A stretch of DNA of 64,000 nt from an uncultured Blautia sp. (lineage in GTDB: Bacteria; Bacillota; Clostridia; Lachnospirales; Lachnospiraceae), in the NCBI RefSeq assembly GCF_934424005.1, contig NZ_CAKRXI010000011.1:1-64000 (forward strand). Direction: 5' to 3'. Numbering within the stretch: the stretch's first letter is position 1; the number at the start of each line of letters is the position of its first letter. The notes beneath the pieces are model-generated. The model ran no database searches. It was not told the origin of the DNA and saw only the letters and a list, made by a program, of their open reading frames with translations. This document shows positions 16,450 through 25,429 of the stretch, in pieces. Both the position numbers and the translations under genes were made by a program.

Positions 16450-18825
16450 ATGGAAAAACGTGGCATGAACTGCCGTATCCAGTCCCTGCGTGAACGCAGT
16501 GTTACAACCCAGGCACACATAGACATGGAACGTGCGAAATATTTTACTGAAACATACAGACAATACGAGGGAACAGTCAGTGTTCCGGAACTTAGAGCAC
16601 TGGCCCTGAAGAATTATTTCTCAAAAAAGACTCTGTACATTGGAGAAGGGGAACTGATCGTTGGAGAAAAAGGCTGTGATCCACAGGCGGCACCGACATT
16701 TCCGGATCTCTGCTGTCATACAGTAGAGGATCTGAAAGTTATGAATGACCGTAAACTGATCAATTTTGCGGTAAAAGACGAAGATTATGATTTCCAGGCC
16801 AGGGAAATGATTCCATATTGGGAAAAGCGCTCCATTCGTCACAAGATACTGGAACATATGACACCAGAATGGAAAGCCGCATATGAAGCCGGACTCTTTA
16901 CAGAGTTTATGGAACAAAGAGGCCCGGGGCATACTGTAGGTTCAGAAAATATTTATAAAAAAGGTTTTCTGGAGCACAAGCAGGATATCAGTGCTGCGCT
17001 TGAAGGCCTGGACTATATGAACGATCCGGAGGCGTTTGATAAAGAAGCAGAACTGAAAGGAATGGATATTGCCTGCGATGCGATCATGATACTGGCAGAC
17101 CGTTATGCAGAATATGCGACAGAACTTGCAGAAAAATGTGAAGATGAGATCAGAAAGAAAGAACTTCTTCAGATTGCAGCAAACTGCCGTATTGTACCAT
17201 CTCATAAGCCAGAGACATACTGGCAGGCGATTCAGATGTACTGGTTTGTACACCTTGGTGTAACAAGTGAGCTGAATCCATGGGATGCCTACAGTCCAGG
17301 AAGACTGGATCAGCATCTGATTCGATTTTATCGAAAAGATACAGAAGAAGGACTTCTGGATGATGAAAAAGCCAAAGAACTTCTGGAATGTCTGTGGGTA
17401 AAATTCAATAATCAGCCGGCACCTCCAAAAGTAGGAATCACACTGAAAGAAAGCAGCACATATACGGATTTTGCCAATATCAATACAGGTGGAATTACAC
17501 CAGATGGCAGGGATGGAGTGAATGAAGTCAGTTATCTGATCCTGGAGTGTATGGATGAGATGAAGCTTCTGCAGCCCAGCTCCAATGTGCAGATCAGCCG
17601 CAAGACACCACAGGCTTTCCTGAAAAGAGCATGCGAAATATCCAGAAAAGGATGGGGACAGCCGGCTTTTTATAATACAGACGCGATCGTGCAGGAACTC
17701 CTGAACGCGGGAAAGACGATCGAAGATGCAAGAAAAGGAGGCACCAGTGGATGTGTGGAAACAGGTGCATTTGGAAATGAAGCCTATATTCTGACTGGAT
17801 ATTTTAATATTCCCAAAATCCTGCAGCTGACACTTTTTAATGGATACGATCATATGACCGGAAGACAGCTGGGACCACAGACCGGCTGGGGATATAAATT
17901 TAAAAGCTATGAAGAACTGTGGGATGCTTTCTGTGAACAGATGCGGTATTTCCTTGATATCAAGATTCGGGGAAGTCTTGTGATCGAAAAAATCTATGCA
18001 GAAGAAATGCCGGTTCCATTTCTTTCCATTCTTACAAATGACTGTATTGCAAGAGGAAAAGATTATAATGCAGGAGGTGCGCGTTATAATACCAGTTATA
18101 TCCAGGGCGTTGGAATCGGTACGATCACGGATTGCCTGAGCGCAGTGAAATACAATGTATTCGATAAGAAAAAATTCTCCATGAAAGAACTTATGGATGC
18201 CATGGAAGCTGATTTTGAAGGTTATGACAGAATCTATAATCTTGTAACAAACCGGACACCGAAGTATGGAAATGATGATGACTATGCAGATGAGATTATG
18301 GAACAGGTATTTGAATTTTACCGTAAAAGTGTTACCGGACGGAGAAACAACCGTGGAGGCACTTACCGGATCAATATGCTTCCGACAACGTGTCATGTGT
18401 ATTTCGGAGATGTCATGATCGCCAGTCCGAATGGAAGACATGCGCATAAACCGGTATCAGAGGGAATTTCACCGGAAAAAGGTGCAGATGTAAATGGACC
18501 GACAGCTGTTATCAAATCCTGCGCCAGAATGGATCATCTGTCTACAGGTGGAACACTTTTGAACCAGAAATTTACACCGTCTGTTGTTGCTGGCGAAAAT
18601 GGACTGGATCAGATGGCAAATCTGATACGTGCATATTTTAATATGGATGGTCATCATATTCAGTTTAATGTAATTGACAGGCAGACACTCATCAATGCAC
18701 AGAAACATCCGGATGAATACCGGGATCTGATCGTACGGGTAGCTGGTTACAGCGATCATTTCAGAAATCTGGATAAAGCTTTGCAGGATGAGATCATTGA
18801 AAGAACAGAACAGAGCTTTCATTAA
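16450..18825 (+). CDS. hypD: trans-4-hydroxy-L-proline dehydratase, glycyl-radical enzyme
   Basis: A 791-residue glycyl-radical enzyme, the length of the characterised HypD. The catalytic Cys435 and base Glu437 lie in GTSGCVETGAFG and the radical-bearing Gly766 in RVAGYSDHF, within one residue of the numbering I recall for the Clostridioides difficile enzyme (434, 436, 765). This pattern separates it from pyruvate formate-lyase and from diol dehydratases. It removes water from trans-4-hydroxy-L-proline to give 1-pyrroline-5-carboxylate, which ProC reduces to proline. The activase gene is directly upstream and proC is in the same island. A terminator follows. Confidence 0.93.
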   Translation: MEKRGMNCRIQSLRERSVTTQAHIDMERAKYFTETYRQYEGTVSVPELRALALKNYFSKKTLYIGEGELIVGEKGCDPQAAPTFPDLCCHTVEDLKVMNDRKLINFAVKDEDYDFQAREMIPYWEKRSIRHKILEHMTPEWKAAYEAGLFTEFMEQRGPGHTVGSENIYKKGFLEHKQDISAALEGLDYMNDPEAFDKEAELKGMDIACDAIMILADRYAEYATELAEKCEDEIRKKELLQIAANCRIVPSHKPETYWQAIQMYWFVHLGVTSELNPWDAYSPGRLDQHLIRFYRKDTEEGLLDDEKAKELLECLWVKFNNQPAPPKVGITLKESSTYTDFANINTGGITPDGRDGVNEVSYLILECMDEMKLLQPSSNVQISRKTPQAFLKRACEISRKGWGQPAFYNTDAIVQELLNAGKTIEDARKGGTSGCVETGAFGNEAYILTGYFNIPKILQLTLFNGYDHMTGRQLGPQTGWGYKFKSYEELWDAFCEQMRYFLDIKIRGSLVIEKIYAEEMPVPFLSILTNDCIARGKDYNAGGARYNTSYIQGVGIGTITDCLSAVKYNVFDKKKFSMKELMDAMEADFEGYDRIYNLVTNRTPKYGNDDDYADEIMEQVFEFYRKSVTGRRNNRGGTYRINMLPTTCHVYFGDVMIASPNGRHAHKPVSEGISPEKGADVNGPTAVIKSCARMDHLSTGGTLLNQKFTPSVVAGENGLDQMANLIRAYFNMDGHHIQFNVIDRQTLINAQKHPDEYRDLIVRVAGYSDHFRNLDKALQDEIIERTEQSFH

Positions 18826-18841
18826 AAAAATGTCAGAGAAG

Positions 18842-18863
18842 GCAGCCGACAGGCTGCTTTTTC
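18842..18863 (+). terminator. Intrinsic terminator after hypD
   Basis: GCAGCC (18842-18847) pairs with GGCTGC (18852-18857), with T-rich sequence after it. Confidence 0.75.
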
Positions 18864-18897
18864 TGTTATAATAATAAAATACGAGGAGATGATGCTT

Positions 18898-19785
18898 ATG
18901 AAAAAAGAATATCTGTATGCAGGAACTTCAGTTTTATGTTTTGGAACAGTGGCCACCGTTTCGAAACTTCTTATGAATCAGTTGGACGCATTATATGTAC
19001 TTGCCTTTTCATTTCTGTTTGCAACACTTTTTCTTGGCGTGTATAATTGGAAAAAGGGATTTTTATGTGAAGTAAAAAAACTCACGGTAAGAACCTGGAT
19101 CCGGATGATACTGATAGGATCGCTGGGCGTGTTTTTTTATAATTATTTTCTGCTTCTTGGAACAGCACGTCTCAAAGCGCAGACAGCATTTGTGATAAAT
19201 GAACTCTGGCCGGCGCTGATCATTCTTTTTTCCTGCTGGATCCTGAAAGAAAAGATGAATCTGGGAAAAGCAGCTGCTGTTATTTTTTCTTTTCTTGGAA
19301 TACTGGTCGTTACAACAGACGGAAATCTGGCGGAATTTTCGCTGGGAGATTCAAGAGGTGTTTTTTATGCACTGATGGCGGCAGTGTGTTATGGCATGTA
19401 CTGTACTTTAAATAAAAAAGAAATTTATGATAAGAATCTCAGTGTTATGATTTCCTATGCGGCAGGAACAATAACAGCATTTATACTTGTTCTCATACAG
19501 GGAAATCTGACCATACCAACAGGAGGTCAGGCAGCGGGAATGCTCTGGAATGGAATTATATGTAATGCACTTCCATATCTTACCTGGGCGTTGGCTCTTG
19601 ATCTGGGAAATACAGCGGTGATTGCCAATCTGGCATATCTGACTCCGTTTGTGTCGCTGCTTTTGACACATTTTGTTCTGGGAGAAAAGATTACCGTGTT
19701 TTCTGTTCTGGGTTTGGTACTGATCGTGACAGGCATTATTATACAGATGATAGTAAATAAAAAAATGGAGGCATCCGAGATATGA
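18898..19785 (+). CDS. EamA family transporter (DMT superfamily)
   Basis: A 295-residue membrane protein with about ten hydrophobic segments arranged as two EamA repeats, for example residues 1-140 and 150-290. It starts with YLYAGTSVLCFGTVATVSKLL, typical of these exporters. Members move amino acids, metabolites or sugars; the substrate is not known here. Of three closely spaced ATG codons, the third (18898) is chosen because GAGGAG is 9 bases upstream. Its stop overlaps the start of the PfkB-family gene, so the two are translationally coupled. It may export an end product or amino acid of the island, but that is only context. Confidence 0.82.
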   Translation: MKKEYLYAGTSVLCFGTVATVSKLLMNQLDALYVLAFSFLFATLFLGVYNWKKGFLCEVKKLTVRTWIRMILIGSLGVFFYNYFLLLGTARLKAQTAFVINELWPALIILFSCWILKEKMNLGKAAAVIFSFLGILVVTTDGNLAEFSLGDSRGVFYALMAAVCYGMYCTLNKKEIYDKNLSVMISYAAGTITAFILVLIQGNLTIPTGGQAAGMLWNGIICNALPYLTWALALDLGNTAVIANLAYLTPFVSLLLTHFVLGEKITVFSVLGLVLIVTGIIIQMIVNKKMEASEI

Positions 19786-20741
19786 TATATACGGTGACGT
19801 TTAATCCTTCTCTGGATTATATCGTAGGCGTTGATGGATTTAAAACAGGAAAAGTAAACAGAACAGCAGAGGAACTTATTTTGCCCGGAGGAAAGGGAAT
19901 CAATGTATCAATCGTACTTCAAAACCTGGGAATGGAAAGTATCCCACTTGGTTTTGCCGGTGGATTTACAGGAGAAGAGATTCGCAGACTGCTGAAAGAG
20001 CGGAAGGTAGAAGAGCAGTTTGTGCGGGTAAAGAAAGGAATCTCAAGAATCAATGTGAAGCTCCGATCATTGGAGAATATGCCAGATGGTGAAAAAACTG
20101 TATCAGAGGAATCTGAAATAAACGGGATGGGACCGGAAATCAGTGGAGAAGAACTGGAAACTTTTTATCGACAGCTGGACACCCTGCAAAAAGGAGATAT
20201 CCTGGTTCTGGCAGGAAGTATTCCGACAGTCCTTCCACCTACGATCTATCGTGATATTATGAAGCGTCTGCAAAAAAGAAAAGTTATGATCGTTGTGGAT
20301 GCGACAAAAGATCTGCTGGTAAATGTGCTGGAATATCATCCATTTCTGATCAAACCGAATAATTATGAGCTTGGGGAGATTTTTGGAGTTACATTACAAA
20401 CAAAAGAGGATGTCGTTCTTTATGCAAAAAAACTTCAGGAAATGGGAGCTGGTAATGTGCTTGTTTCCATGGCCGGAGATGGAGCTGTCCTTGTGGCGGA
20501 GGATGGATCTGTTTATCGGGCCGAAGCACCTGAAGGCCGAGTAAGGAATTCTGTCGGCGCAGGAGACTCCATGGTGGCCGGATTTCTGTATGGCTACCTG
20601 AATTCCGGTACATATGAGGATGCTTTTTATTATGGAATATGCAGTGGAAGTGCGAGTGCCTTTTCTGAAAATCTTGCGACACGTAAAGAAGTAGAAAAAT
20701 TGCTGAAAAAGATGAAACAGCAGAATATGGAAACGAAATAA
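19782..20741 (+). CDS. PfkB-family sugar kinase, 1-phosphofructokinase type
   Basis: A 319-residue PfkB-family kinase. The N-terminal motif MIYTVTFNPSLDYIV, the GGKGINVSIVLQNLG signature near residue 38 and the C-terminal GAGDSMVAGFLYG anion hole/catalytic motif near residue 258 match 1-phosphofructokinase and tagatose-6-phosphate kinase. It would phosphorylate fructose 1-phosphate (or tagatose 6-phosphate) with ATP. No fructose PTS gene is nearby, so the substrate is uncertain and the pairing with an EamA transporter through an ATGA overlap is odd. A strong terminator separates it from the convergent prdB. Confidence 0.85.
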   Translation: MIYTVTFNPSLDYIVGVDGFKTGKVNRTAEELILPGGKGINVSIVLQNLGMESIPLGFAGGFTGEEIRRLLKERKVEEQFVRVKKGISRINVKLRSLENMPDGEKTVSEESEINGMGPEISGEELETFYRQLDTLQKGDILVLAGSIPTVLPPTIYRDIMKRLQKRKVMIVVDATKDLLVNVLEYHPFLIKPNNYELGEIFGVTLQTKEDVVLYAKKLQEMGAGNVLVSMAGDGAVLVAEDGSVYRAEAPEGRVRNSVGAGDSMVAGFLYGYLNSGTYEDAFYYGICSGSASAFSENLATRKEVEKLLKKMKQQNMETK

Positions 20742-20745
20742 AAAA

Positions 20746-20800
20746 GATATCTCCGTGTATGAAAAGGGAAAGAGAGGATTCATGCACGGAGATTCTTTTA
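20746..20800. terminator. Bidirectional terminator between pfkB-type gene and prdB
   Basis: ATCTCCGTGTATGAA (20749-20763) pairs with TTCATGCACGGAGAT (20779-20793) with a T-rich 3' side; an A-rich 5' side makes it work for the opposite strand as well. It lies between convergent genes. Confidence 0.8.
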
Positions 20801-20837
20801 TCGAAACTCAGAAGTTAATTCAAAGATTAGTTATGGT

Positions 20838-21563
20838 TCAGACATTGTGACGATATTCATAAGGAAGAACTTTTGTCTGGTTAAAGCTCGGGCAGTCACG
20901 TACCCATTCCAGAGATTCTTTGATGATCGCTGTCTGCATTGGAATGTTGTTTGGTTCACCTGCATTGGATCCGATCGGTACATGTGGAGCGGTGATTCTT
21001 GGTGCACCCTGCTGTCTTGCGATAGGTGGGAGAGCAGCGATCACGCAGCAGCTCATGCCGGCCTCTTCACAGCATCTTGTTACGATCGTTGCGGAACGGT
21101 GACAGGTGCCGCATCCACCGGTGCAGAGGACAATGTCTACACCCTGTTCTTTCAGCTTTCTGGCAATTTCAGGACCTGTTTCGTTTTTGAATTTTTCGAC
21201 GTTTCCGCCACCACCCATGAAGGTGTAGGTTTCTGCCGGGAGAGAGCCGATAAAGCCTTCGTCAACCAGTTCGTGAAGACGATCGATCGGGAACATGGCA
21301 TTGACATCTTTATTGATATCAGAGTTATCAAAACCTCCGTGTGTAACCATCAGCATATCGGATGGGGTATCAAAAGGAATGACTCTGTAGGAAAAATCAC
21401 CGGATGTGTTGAATGGTGTCTGATCTTTGCGGTGAATACCACCTGCTGTGATAAATGCGACCTTGCATTCGCTTAACGGTTTCTTTAATTCTGTAAATAT
21501 TGGTTTTGGTGTAATCGGTACAAAAATTTCTGACTGCATACCTTCTACTGTAGTTAATTTCAT
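20838..21563 (-). CDS. prdB: D-proline reductase PrdB subunit, cysteine variant
   Basis: A 241-residue protein of the PrdB family, related to selenoprotein B subunits of glycine and betaine reductases. PrdB reduces D-proline to 5-aminovalerate together with pyruvoyl-containing PrdA. The active-site loop VLCTGGCGTCHRSATIV (about 145-161) has Cys151 and Cys154; the Clostridium sticklandii enzyme carries selenocysteine at about this point, but both codons here are ordinary Cys and no in-frame TGA is present. The ATG at 21563 follows GAGGAGG. It is the last gene of the prdC-prdA-domain protein-prdB operon. Confidence 0.92.
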   Translation of the reverse strand: MKLTTVEGMQSEIFVPITPKPIFTELKKPLSECKVAFITAGGIHRKDQTPFNTSGDFSYRVIPFDTPSDMLMVTHGGFDNSDINKDVNAMFPIDRLHELVDEGFIGSLPAETYTFMGGGGNVEKFKNETGPEIARKLKEQGVDIVLCTGGCGTCHRSATIVTRCCEEAGMSCCVIAALPPIARQQGAPRITAPHVPIGSNAGEPNNIPMQTAIIKESLEWVRDCPSFNQTKVLPYEYRHNV

Positions 21564-21578
21564 AATAAGTTCCTCCTC

Positions 21579-22022
21579 TTAAATGGATTCTACCGGAATA
21601 TCTTTTTTACCAATGACTTTCATACAGCTGAAATAGAATTCAGCTTCCTGGCCTTCCTCGAGGGTGACCGGAGTGAAGATCCAGCGCCGTGGTACGCGAA
21701 TGATGCCGAGATCATTCATGATCGTGATGCCTACAGCGGTGTCATTGACTTCATTAAGAACACCGCCAAGCAGACACGGTTCCGGTTCATGTTCGGTTGT
21801 CATATCTGAGCTGTCGTAGTCATAAGGATTCTTAATTACCTGAATATAGCTGAAATAAAATTCCATTTCACATCCCGGCTCGATCGGGATATCAGTGATG
21901 ATCAGTCTTTCGGGAACTGTGATGACTCCCAGACGTCCGTGTAAATGGACTTTCACATTTCCGTCAGACACTTCCTTTACAAGACCGCCCATTTTGACTG
22001 GATTAATGCTGTAATCGATCAA
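21579..22022 (-). CDS. Duplicated-domain protein of the proline reductase operon
   Basis: A 147-residue soluble protein made of two copies of one domain. Residues 11-63 and 84-137 share the pattern GGhhxEVxD, LGhIxVPxR, hIT/FTP, hEpGxExEFYFSxxxVI. I recall similar CBO2463/CBO2479-type domain proteins in clostridial prd clusters; the function is unknown. The start is TTG, whose bases overlap the PrdA stop (TTGA), so translation is coupled. Its place between PrdA and PrdB suggests a role in assembling, maturing or regulating the reductase. A structural or chaperone role is more likely than catalysis, as there are few conserved polar residues. Confidence 0.7.
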   Translation of the reverse strand: MIDYSINPVKMGGLVKEVSDGNVKVHLHGRLGVITVPERLIITDIPIEPGCEMEFYFSYIQVIKNPYDYDSSDMTTEHEPEPCLLGGVLNEVNDTAVGITIMNDLGIIRVPRRWIFTPVTLEEGQEAEFYFSCMKVIGKKDIPVESI

Positions 22023-23812
22023 TGAAGTGTTCCGCTTTCTACGAGTTTTGTTTCAGGGAGTCCGAGAAGTTTGTTGTTTGCATTGATGACATCATTGTTC
22101 CATTTCTTTTCAGCAGGTTTGATCTCGACACCTGCCATTTTGTTTTTGAGCATCTGGATCGCGCGGGCAGCAACTTCAGGCGTAACGCAGGAGGTTCCGG
22201 CGATATCATTCTCAAATCCACCTTTGTCCATATTTTCTTCAACCATCGCAGTTGCATATTCATTTCCGACAACCAGCTGTCCCTGATATGCACAGAAGGA
22301 AACACCTACTACAGGGATACCTCGTTTGCCGGCCTGTCCGATATGCTGGATAAAGTCGATGTGGTTGTTACCAAAACCTTCTGTTGTGATAATAACACCA
22401 TCGAGGTTCATGGTTTCGAGAAGAGAACCCAGTCTCTCAGATACCCAGAGTTTTTCATCGTTTACCTGAGGAGAACCGACAAATACAACACCGATCAGAT
22501 CGAGTTCGCTGTCAGCTGCAAGTCCTTCTACCAGTGGTTCACGGATGTAGTGGCGGGTCATTTCTTTTGTAGCAGGTCCGATGCAGGTAAGTGCGTGGAT
22601 GGAACCGTCTCGTACCTGGTTCGGAGTAAGCATGATCGGCACGTTTCCACAGTCAACATTCTTCTGGCCGCCTTTGATACCACATGGTTCTTCCGGGCAG
22701 AGAACATTGTCATGCATGGCGCCCTGTCCCATGATTTCTTTGACAAGAGCTACTCGTGGGTTTCCAACGCGTCTGACATCTTCGCAGATTTCTTCACGTA
22801 CGACTTCGCCTTCGTATTTTTTCAGTTCATTGCGGACTGCCTGGATAATGTAATCCTGGCATTTATGTGCTGCAAACGGGCCAGGTCTTGTCATACCGGA
22901 AAGTCTCTGGATGACTGCATGGCAGCGGATGATGATATCATTTTCATCGGCACATCCCGGATGACCGAAATACATTTTTTCATCGAGGTATCCTTCGGAG
23001 GAACCGAATTCATGAACCTGTACACCATCTTCATCAACTCCGGTCAGCATGAAAACTACACCATCGGCTACTTTGGTAACACCTTCTCCCAGTTCGCCTT
23101 CTACTTTGGTTGCAATCGGGCACACATCCATGATAGTTTCTGTGTAGAGATGTCTTTCATTTGGATGGATGACATCCAGTTTCAGACTCTTGCAGAGTAT
23201 ATCTTCTTTAACGGCATCGTTAACAATGCTTTCGTCAATGGTGATGACACCATCTTTGATAGAGGTTGTGTCACCGAGTTTGACATCTGTGATCTTGATA
23301 TGTTTTTTTACGAGGCTTCGAATAACTGTTTTTTTACCGGTTTCCGGCAATTCGGGAGTTGTTTCCGGGACTGGTGCGGCTGGAACTGCACCTCCGAATA
23401 CTGGTACATCAAGTTTCAGTCCTTCAAATTTTTCGGCTTTTCCAATTTCAATATGAATCATTCCATTACCTCCTGTGATAGGTTCTGCCGTAGTTACCTG
23501 AAGCGGAGCAGGTGCTTCGGCCGGTTCTGCAGCTTTTTCTTTGGATTCTTCAGGGATATCATTTACCTTATCAAGTACAGCAGAGGTGATAGGGGTAAGT
23601 GCTTCCACATCCTGTGTGAGGGTACATCCGATGACCTGCTCAATACGAAGACCGTCAGGACTTAAAGTAAGGAGTCCGGCATCCTGCATATCCTCGAATA
23701 AACCGGGATCTTCCAGGTCAGCGGCACTGATCACAAGACCTTTTTCTCTTCGGCAGCAGAAAATTGCGGGATCTTTTAAATGTTTTTCCAGTGTTTCGCG
23801 GGTAATTGACAT
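22019..23812 (-). CDS. prdA: D-proline reductase PrdA proprotein
   Basis: A 597-residue proprotein. In studied PrdA, cleavage at a Thr-Cys bond turns the Cys into a pyruvoyl group that binds D-proline. Here the best candidate is Thr409-Cys410 in IHALTCIGPATKE, matching the site near Cys421 of the C. sticklandii protein. The chains would be about 409 and 188 residues. A Pro/Ala/Glu-rich linker at 85-160 separates an N-terminal domain from the core. A second TSC motif at 540-542 is conserved but probably not the cleavage site. It forms the reductase with PrdB and receives electrons through PrdC. Confidence 0.93.
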   Translation of the reverse strand: MSITRETLEKHLKDPAIFCCRREKGLVISAADLEDPGLFEDMQDAGLLTLSPDGLRIEQVIGCTLTQDVEALTPITSAVLDKVNDIPEESKEKAAEPAEAPAPLQVTTAEPITGGNGMIHIEIGKAEKFEGLKLDVPVFGGAVPAAPVPETTPELPETGKKTVIRSLVKKHIKITDVKLGDTTSIKDGVITIDESIVNDAVKEDILCKSLKLDVIHPNERHLYTETIMDVCPIATKVEGELGEGVTKVADGVVFMLTGVDEDGVQVHEFGSSEGYLDEKMYFGHPGCADENDIIIRCHAVIQRLSGMTRPGPFAAHKCQDYIIQAVRNELKKYEGEVVREEICEDVRRVGNPRVALVKEIMGQGAMHDNVLCPEEPCGIKGGQKNVDCGNVPIMLTPNQVRDGSIHALTCIGPATKEMTRHYIREPLVEGLAADSELDLIGVVFVGSPQVNDEKLWVSERLGSLLETMNLDGVIITTEGFGNNHIDFIQHIGQAGKRGIPVVGVSFCAYQGQLVVGNEYATAMVEENMDKGGFENDIAGTSCVTPEVAARAIQMLKNKMAGVEIKPAEKKWNNDVINANNKLLGLPETKLVESGTLH

Positions 23813-23831
23813 AATAATCTTCCTCCTCGTT

Positions 23832-25127
23832 CTAAGATTCTTTGTGGAATCTTCTTATTAATTTATAATTGACAGCCCTCAGAGCACCATCGGTGCAGTG
23901 ATAAACTGGCAGTTTTAACTGTGGGGCACAGGACATGACCGTGTTGGTGCAGTCTGTGCAGTTGCTGATCAGGACAGCTTTGGCACCGGCCTTTTTGAGG
24001 TTCATGACTTTCTGGACCTGACCTGGACAGCGTCCCGGATTTTCACATTTGCGGCTGTTTTTGATTTCTTTGGCCTGCTTGCAGTATTCAACGCCTACAA
24101 CTTCAGCTCCCATACTGGAAGCCTGTTCCATCAGGCGTTCCCTGTTGGCACCGCAGGCGCATACCAGAAGTCCGATTTTATCAGGTGCCGGAAGAAATTC
24201 TTCAGCTGCGATGATACCACCGGTCGTTTTGACTACCGGGGAATCCAGTGTGGTACGCTTGCCGGTAAAAGGTCCTCCCATGATGAGTTCACCATATTTG
24301 GAACCAACACCACCGACTTTTGCAAGTACATCAGAAACTTTCATTCCAATCGGAACATCCTTTAAAATATGAATGGATGCATCTTCCTTTAATTTACCTG
24401 CAACTGTCATATCTTTGTCGATCAGAGGCTTCTTGAGTTCTATAGCTTCATAGATGCGAAGAAGTGTCTCTGCATTGATGACGATTGCGGATGCTGCAAG
24501 TGGAAGCTGATCCGGGGAGAGCAGCGTTCCCAGCGTTTCGCGGATCAGAGCTCTTTCCTCTCCCATTGGGTAGATGTTTTCCAGATGAAAGATGGAAATA
24601 TTTTCATCAGAAATATGTTTTTCAAGAGACTGGATCGCTTCGGTATGAATTCCCTTGATCGCGATGATTCCACGGGATGCATGTACCAGATCCATGACAA
24701 TGGAAAGTCCTTTCAGGATCTTTTCCGGCTCCTGTCTGATTCTTTCTATATTATGGGAAAGAATCGGTTCGCATTCAGCGGCATTGACGATCACGGTTCC
24801 ATTTCCTTTGAAGTCTGCATTTAATTTTACAGAAGTAGGAAATCCGGCACCTCCAAGTCCGACGATGCCTGCTTCCTCGATCAGTTCACATGGAAGCTTT
24901 TTTTTTAATGGAATATATTTATCGAAGTCCGTATTCAGTTCTTCTATAATGATCTGATTATCTGTTATGGATTTTACTTTTCCATCAATACTGGAATAAA
25001 GATAAGTGCCAAGAGCTCCTGCTGGTTTGGTGGCAATGAGCTGACCTCTTTGTACCAGATCGCCTTCCTTTACCAGTGATACGGATGGGGCTCCGACATT
25101 CTGTTTCAGAGCAAAGACAAATTCCAT
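23832..25127 (-). CDS. prdC: Proline reductase-associated electron transfer protein PrdC
   Basis: A 431-residue RnfC-like protein. The N-terminal biotinyl-lipoyl-like segment (PSVSLVKEGDLVQRGQLIA) and the NADH/FMN-binding core with GLGGAGFPTSVKL and VNAAECEP are typical of RnfC and PrdC. The C-terminal third is Cys-rich (CACGANR, CENPGRC, NCTDCTNTVMSC) and probably carries redox centres or metal. In C. difficile PrdC contains selenocysteine; here there is no in-frame TGA. It is thought to pass electrons to the reductase and to link it to energy-conserving membrane complexes. First gene of the minus-strand operon; the leader holds a strong hairpin covering a perfect AAAGGAGG. Confidence 0.88.
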   Translation of the reverse strand: MEFVFALKQNVGAPSVSLVKEGDLVQRGQLIATKPAGALGTYLYSSIDGKVKSITDNQIIIEELNTDFDKYIPLKKKLPCELIEEAGIVGLGGAGFPTSVKLNADFKGNGTVIVNAAECEPILSHNIERIRQEPEKILKGLSIVMDLVHASRGIIAIKGIHTEAIQSLEKHISDENISIFHLENIYPMGEERALIRETLGTLLSPDQLPLAASAIVINAETLLRIYEAIELKKPLIDKDMTVAGKLKEDASIHILKDVPIGMKVSDVLAKVGGVGSKYGELIMGGPFTGKRTTLDSPVVKTTGGIIAAEEFLPAPDKIGLLVCACGANRERLMEQASSMGAEVVGVEYCKQAKEIKNSRKCENPGRCPGQVQKVMNLKKAGAKAVLISNCTDCTNTVMSCAPQLKLPVYHCTDGALRAVNYKLIRRFHKES

Positions 25128-25161
25128 AGACGATCTCTCCTTTCTGTTGTAAATAATAAAG

Positions 25162-25204
25162 AAAGGAGGCGACTCCTATGTGCTTCATAAGAGTTACCTC
25201 CTTT
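25162..25204 (-). promoter_or_regulatory. Leader hairpin of the prd operon
   Basis: On the minus strand AAAGGAGG and ACTC (25204-25191) pair with GAGT and CCTCCTTT (25175-25162), and T-rich sequence follows. The 5' arm is a perfect ribosome site followed by an ATG that begins a 67-codon overlapping frame. It may be an attenuator, a 5' protective stem, or a translation switch. Confidence 0.55.
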
Positions 25205-25214
25205 GGTTGAGGCA

Positions 25215-25243
25215 ATTATAACGGATACTTATGACATTGGCAA
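25215..25243 (-). promoter_or_regulatory. Promoter of the prd operon
   Basis: On the minus strand TTGCCA and TATAAT are separated by 17 bases; TATAAT is the complement of 25215-25220. The spacer contains GTCATAAGT (complement of 25227-25235), which recurs at the divergent transporter promoter. Confidence 0.7.
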
Positions 25244-25360
25244 TACGTAAACGGCAATTTGCACATTACGATTCTGCATGACATTCATAAAAGGCTTTTG
25301 GGGCATCCAGGTCATTACAATTTGTTATTTACATTCCAAAAACCATAAAAAATCCTTGGG

Positions 25361-25399
25361 GTCATAAGTGTTGACAATCACACGGAGTACTGCTAAGAT
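25361..25399 (+). promoter_or_regulatory. Promoter of the amino acid ABC transporter operon
   Basis: TTGACA (25371-25376) and TAAGAT (25394-25399), spacer 17. GTCATAAGT lies directly upstream at 25361-25369 and matches the copy in the divergent prd promoter. Confidence 0.7.
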
Positions 25400-25429
25400 A
25401 CTCACCATAAACCGACGGACAAGAACAAC

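Noticed and set aside
20838..20840. TGA at the end of prdB as a possible selenocysteine codon
   Set aside because: Read-through would add only a few residues after a normal PrdB length, and no selenocysteine insertion stem is evident.
22022..23665. 547-residue frame on the plus strand opposite prdA
   Set aside because: Shadow of prdA with biased composition and no recognisable domain.
24985..25215. Minus-strand frame overlapping the start of prdC, with a perfect AAAGGAGG before an internal ATG at 25188
   Set aside because: The ribosome site is real but is buried in a stem, and the frame overlaps prdC for most of its length. It might be a leader peptide but there is not enough evidence to list it as a gene.
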